DNA from: Gibbula magus
Taxonomy: Eukaryota > Mollusca > Gastropoda > Trochida > Trochidae
NCBI GenBank assembly: GCA_936450465.1
Contig: OW388304.1
Coordinates: 12,494,708-12,558,707 of the forward strand
DNA: 64,000 bases
Direction of reading: 5' to 3'
The translations under genes were made by a program, and so were the position numbers. Shown one piece after another: positions 61,800 through 64,000 of the stretch; position 1 is the stretch's first letter; every line of letters begins with the position of its first letter. The notes beneath the pieces are model-generated. The model made no database searches. It saw only the letters and a list, made by a program, of their open reading frames with translations, and was not told the DNA's origin.

Positions 61800-62490
61800 T
61801 TTGAATATCATCAAATTAATACTTAAATAAATAATTACTTTGAATTGTTACACGATTGTTAAACATAATGAAAGGTGGTCACTGATTGTGCGTCCTTGAA
61901 GGTCAAATGTCAAGGTAACCAGTTCTGAAATCCCTAAATAACTTTTGTCCAAGAAGGTATTACCACAACATATACATAGTTTCTTTCTTACACACCTGGG
62001 GAATTATTTTGACATGTTCACATTCAAAGGACAAGGTCATGAGTTCTGAAATCGCTACAAAGGGGATAACAACAGATTATATTGTGCTATCAGGCTCGTA
62101 TTTGGTATATATCAAAGATCAAGATTTTAAAAGTGTTTCGTTAAAATCCCTCAAGGAGAAGGTCACAACTAAAGCACGCTTTTGAAAATGTGCCTTACTC
62201 TTTTAACTATGAACACTTTATATCTTTACATGATTGTAGTACACAATGGAAAGTGACCCTTGACTTTGTGACCTTGAAGGTCAAAAGTCAAGTCATGAGA
62301 TATTGGCTAAAGGCCATGTTAACCCTTTGATCCAATTTGATCATAAATAGGTTCTAAGAACAATACCTCAGTGATGACTTATCTAGTTGATTATAACTTT
62401 AATCAACCACTTTTGAGATATTTCATATCAGAAGACATTTGGTCGAAATTCTCTATTTGTTGTTCAGTTAAATTGAAACGACTTTACACC
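61800..62490. repeat. Repeat-like stretch rich in AAGGTCA motifs
   Basis: TGACCTTGAAGGTCA (62269-62283, exact palindrome), TCCTTGAAGGTCA (61893), TGTCAAGGTAACC, GGACAAGGTCATG and GAGAAGGTCAC recur over ~400 bp in a diverged repeat texture. AAGGTCA is the half-site of several nuclear receptors, but this motif is also common in marine-invertebrate repeats. No gene. Confidence 0.5.
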
Positions 62491-62493
62491 ACG

Positions 62494-62569
62494 ACGTGAA
62501 TTCCGACGATCATACTGAAAATGTTTTCGTAACGTGAATTCCGACGATCATACTGAAAATGTTTTCGTC
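62494..62569. repeat. 38 bp exact tandem duplication
   Basis: ACGTGAATTCCGACGATCAT and the 18 bases that follow are repeated immediately with only the last base differing. A very recent duplication. Confidence 0.95.
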
Positions 62570-62737
62570 TCAGAAAATGCACCAGGATGAGTAGTCCCCT
62601 AAGCACCAAATGACCTTATCCGAAGCACTTCCCCTCAGTGATTTATTGACGATGAAGAAAGGCTTCAAATTGACACGAGGTATTTGACCAACGGGAAATT
62701 AGTCTGAAGAGCCTCCTATGCATTGATCTCTTGATAT

Positions 62738-63163
62738 TTGACAGTAACGACACTGAAGAATTGTGATCAATTTCATTTTGGGGTTCACTCCTCCTGGCAG
62801 ACCATAAATAATGAAGTGTATGTATTATGTTATTCATTAGAAGTTAAACATATTCAACCGTCATTGTATTTTCCCTGTTCCTCTTCCGAGCTCTGTGAGA
62901 AGTGTTTGTGTAGAGATGACGAGGTTTATCACTGTCTTTATTTTCATAGCCTTGACAGTTACACATGTAGATATATTAATAGGAGAGTCGCTCTTATGAA
63001 ATTATACAGCGAAACCATCCGTAACGCTTTTCATCGTTTTTTCTCTATTCCTGTTCATGTTAATCTACCCTATATTTACTCAAAAATATTTTTTAAACCA
63101 TTAAAATTTACCATTTCAGGAAGAGACTTTGTTACAGTCCATCATAATATATTAATAGTGTAA
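62738..63163 (+). other. 141-codon ORF, unrecognised
   Basis: One of the longest open frames in the window. It has a Cys cluster (CSSSELCEKCLCRDDEVYHC) and no clear start context, promoter or family. An ORF of this size is marginal by chance in this AT-rich DNA. It could be an exon of an unknown protein, but I would not call it a gene on this evidence. Confidence 0.2.
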
Positions 63164-64000
63164 CCGTTACAAAACTAAGGATAAAGTCATTTCAGTAATA
63201 TTAATTGATAGACATTAACCGATGCGGTAAATCAATTAATAAATCTCGTCAAACGACATAAAACTCATACCATTTAAGCAATGTTGAATAAATTGGGATT
63301 GGTGAACAAGCTGTGCAGCTTATATTAACACCGCTCCCATACAGCATATGATACAGAATGAAATACAAATGTGACGTCAAAGACTATTATAAATGACAAA
63401 ATGTATACATTCATCAGCTAGACTAACAATAAAGTTGTCTAGTAATCACAGAAAATTGCATTTGGAATAGTTGTGTATATCAAACCATCTGAAGAAATAC
63501 AAAATATTAAATATTCTCTGGTAGACATACATACTTACGGTTCAGTGTGTCAAACGACCCATATGGAGAAATATAAATCAATCAATTGTGTTATTTTGTC
63601 AACGGTTAATGAAACCGTGACTGAAACTTTCGAAATTCGGGAATAATATTATAACGTTTAGGACTATTTGAAGTCACATTGATAACAAAAGTGTTTGACA
63701 CCTTACAGCTATTTATAGAAAAGTATTAGAACAAGTACCATTGTTATTTTTGTAAATATTCAGAGCGTTTATATATAAATGCACCGAAACATGATTAATA
63801 TTATTATGCTAATAAATTGTCATTATCCAAGTCGATGGATTCAAGAACGTGCATTCGTATATTGAATAAAAAGTAAACTTAGAATGTTAATCTTATTTGG
63901 AATGCATACAACTGTCTAGTTGCAAATAAAATGGGTTTGTCTAGTAGAGAAATGCTGACAAAATCCATATCTATAGTATTTAACATTTTTGCCAAAACAA
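63164..64000. other. AT-rich intergenic DNA
   Basis: Nothing recognised apart from one TGACGTCA at 63372. Confidence 0.6.

Noticed and set aside
61611..61826. 71-codon ORF
   Set aside because: Spans the 61638-61780 palindrome; no protein features.
1..64000. CRISPR array
   Set aside because: No short regularly spaced repeats with unique spacers; eukaryotic sequence.

Overview
This is eukaryotic, AT-rich, gene-poor DNA. I infer a mollusc, most likely a gastropod of the abalone/top-shell (vetigastropod) type. The grounds are a tRNA-derived SINE and mini-inserts ending in a GTGAGTGAG...TTAACGCCGC-type tail, a degenerate GGCATGGCGTCC repeat resembling one I know from mollusc genomes, and a mixed DNA-transposon load (Tc1, pogo, Mutator-like, Crypton). 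There is no operon logic. I found no complete, intact host gene; nearly all recognisable coding sequence is broken transposon-associated protein.

Layout. 1-9.9 kb: intergenic DNA with a SINE, transposon fragments and a three-copy ~320 bp tandem repeat. 10.4-12.7 kb: three decayed domains on the + strand, namely a RecQ-type helicase C-terminus, an OTU cysteine-protease fold and the start of a Mutator-like (MULE) transposase. The last is cut by a SINE. 13.0-57.3 kb: a large tandem segmental duplication of an ~11-13 kb unit, here called 0 (partial), A, B, C and D (partial), interrupted by a Tc1 pseudogene (14.9-15.6 kb) and many younger inserts. Several inserts sit in one unit while a sister unit keeps the empty site, so their ends and target duplications can be read directly: a Mutator-like MITE in A, a GC-rich MITE in B, a pogo-type MITE in D, a Tc1-type MITE in C, a SINE in A and a 61 bp insert in C. 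57.3-58.9 kb: unassigned sequence with weak exon-like pieces. 59.1-61.5 kb: a three-exon Crypton-type tyrosine recombinase gene on the minus strand. Its introns are all phase 1 and consistent, but it is pseudogenised and its H-x-x-R catalytic box is deleted. Palindromes lie on both sides of it. 61.8-64 kb: intergenic DNA with TGACCTTGAAGGTCA-type motifs.

The most unusual signals are these. (1) The duplicated units act as a record of past insertions. (2) A set of long near-perfect palindromes occurs, several carrying CACGTG in both arms; one lies in the same insert as a second Crypton-like fragment and two flank the main Crypton copy. (3) The exact octamer TGACGTCA (a CRE) occurs at least 12 times by eye, where less than one is expected by chance, and many copies lie in the inserts. 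All alignments and counts were made by eye.
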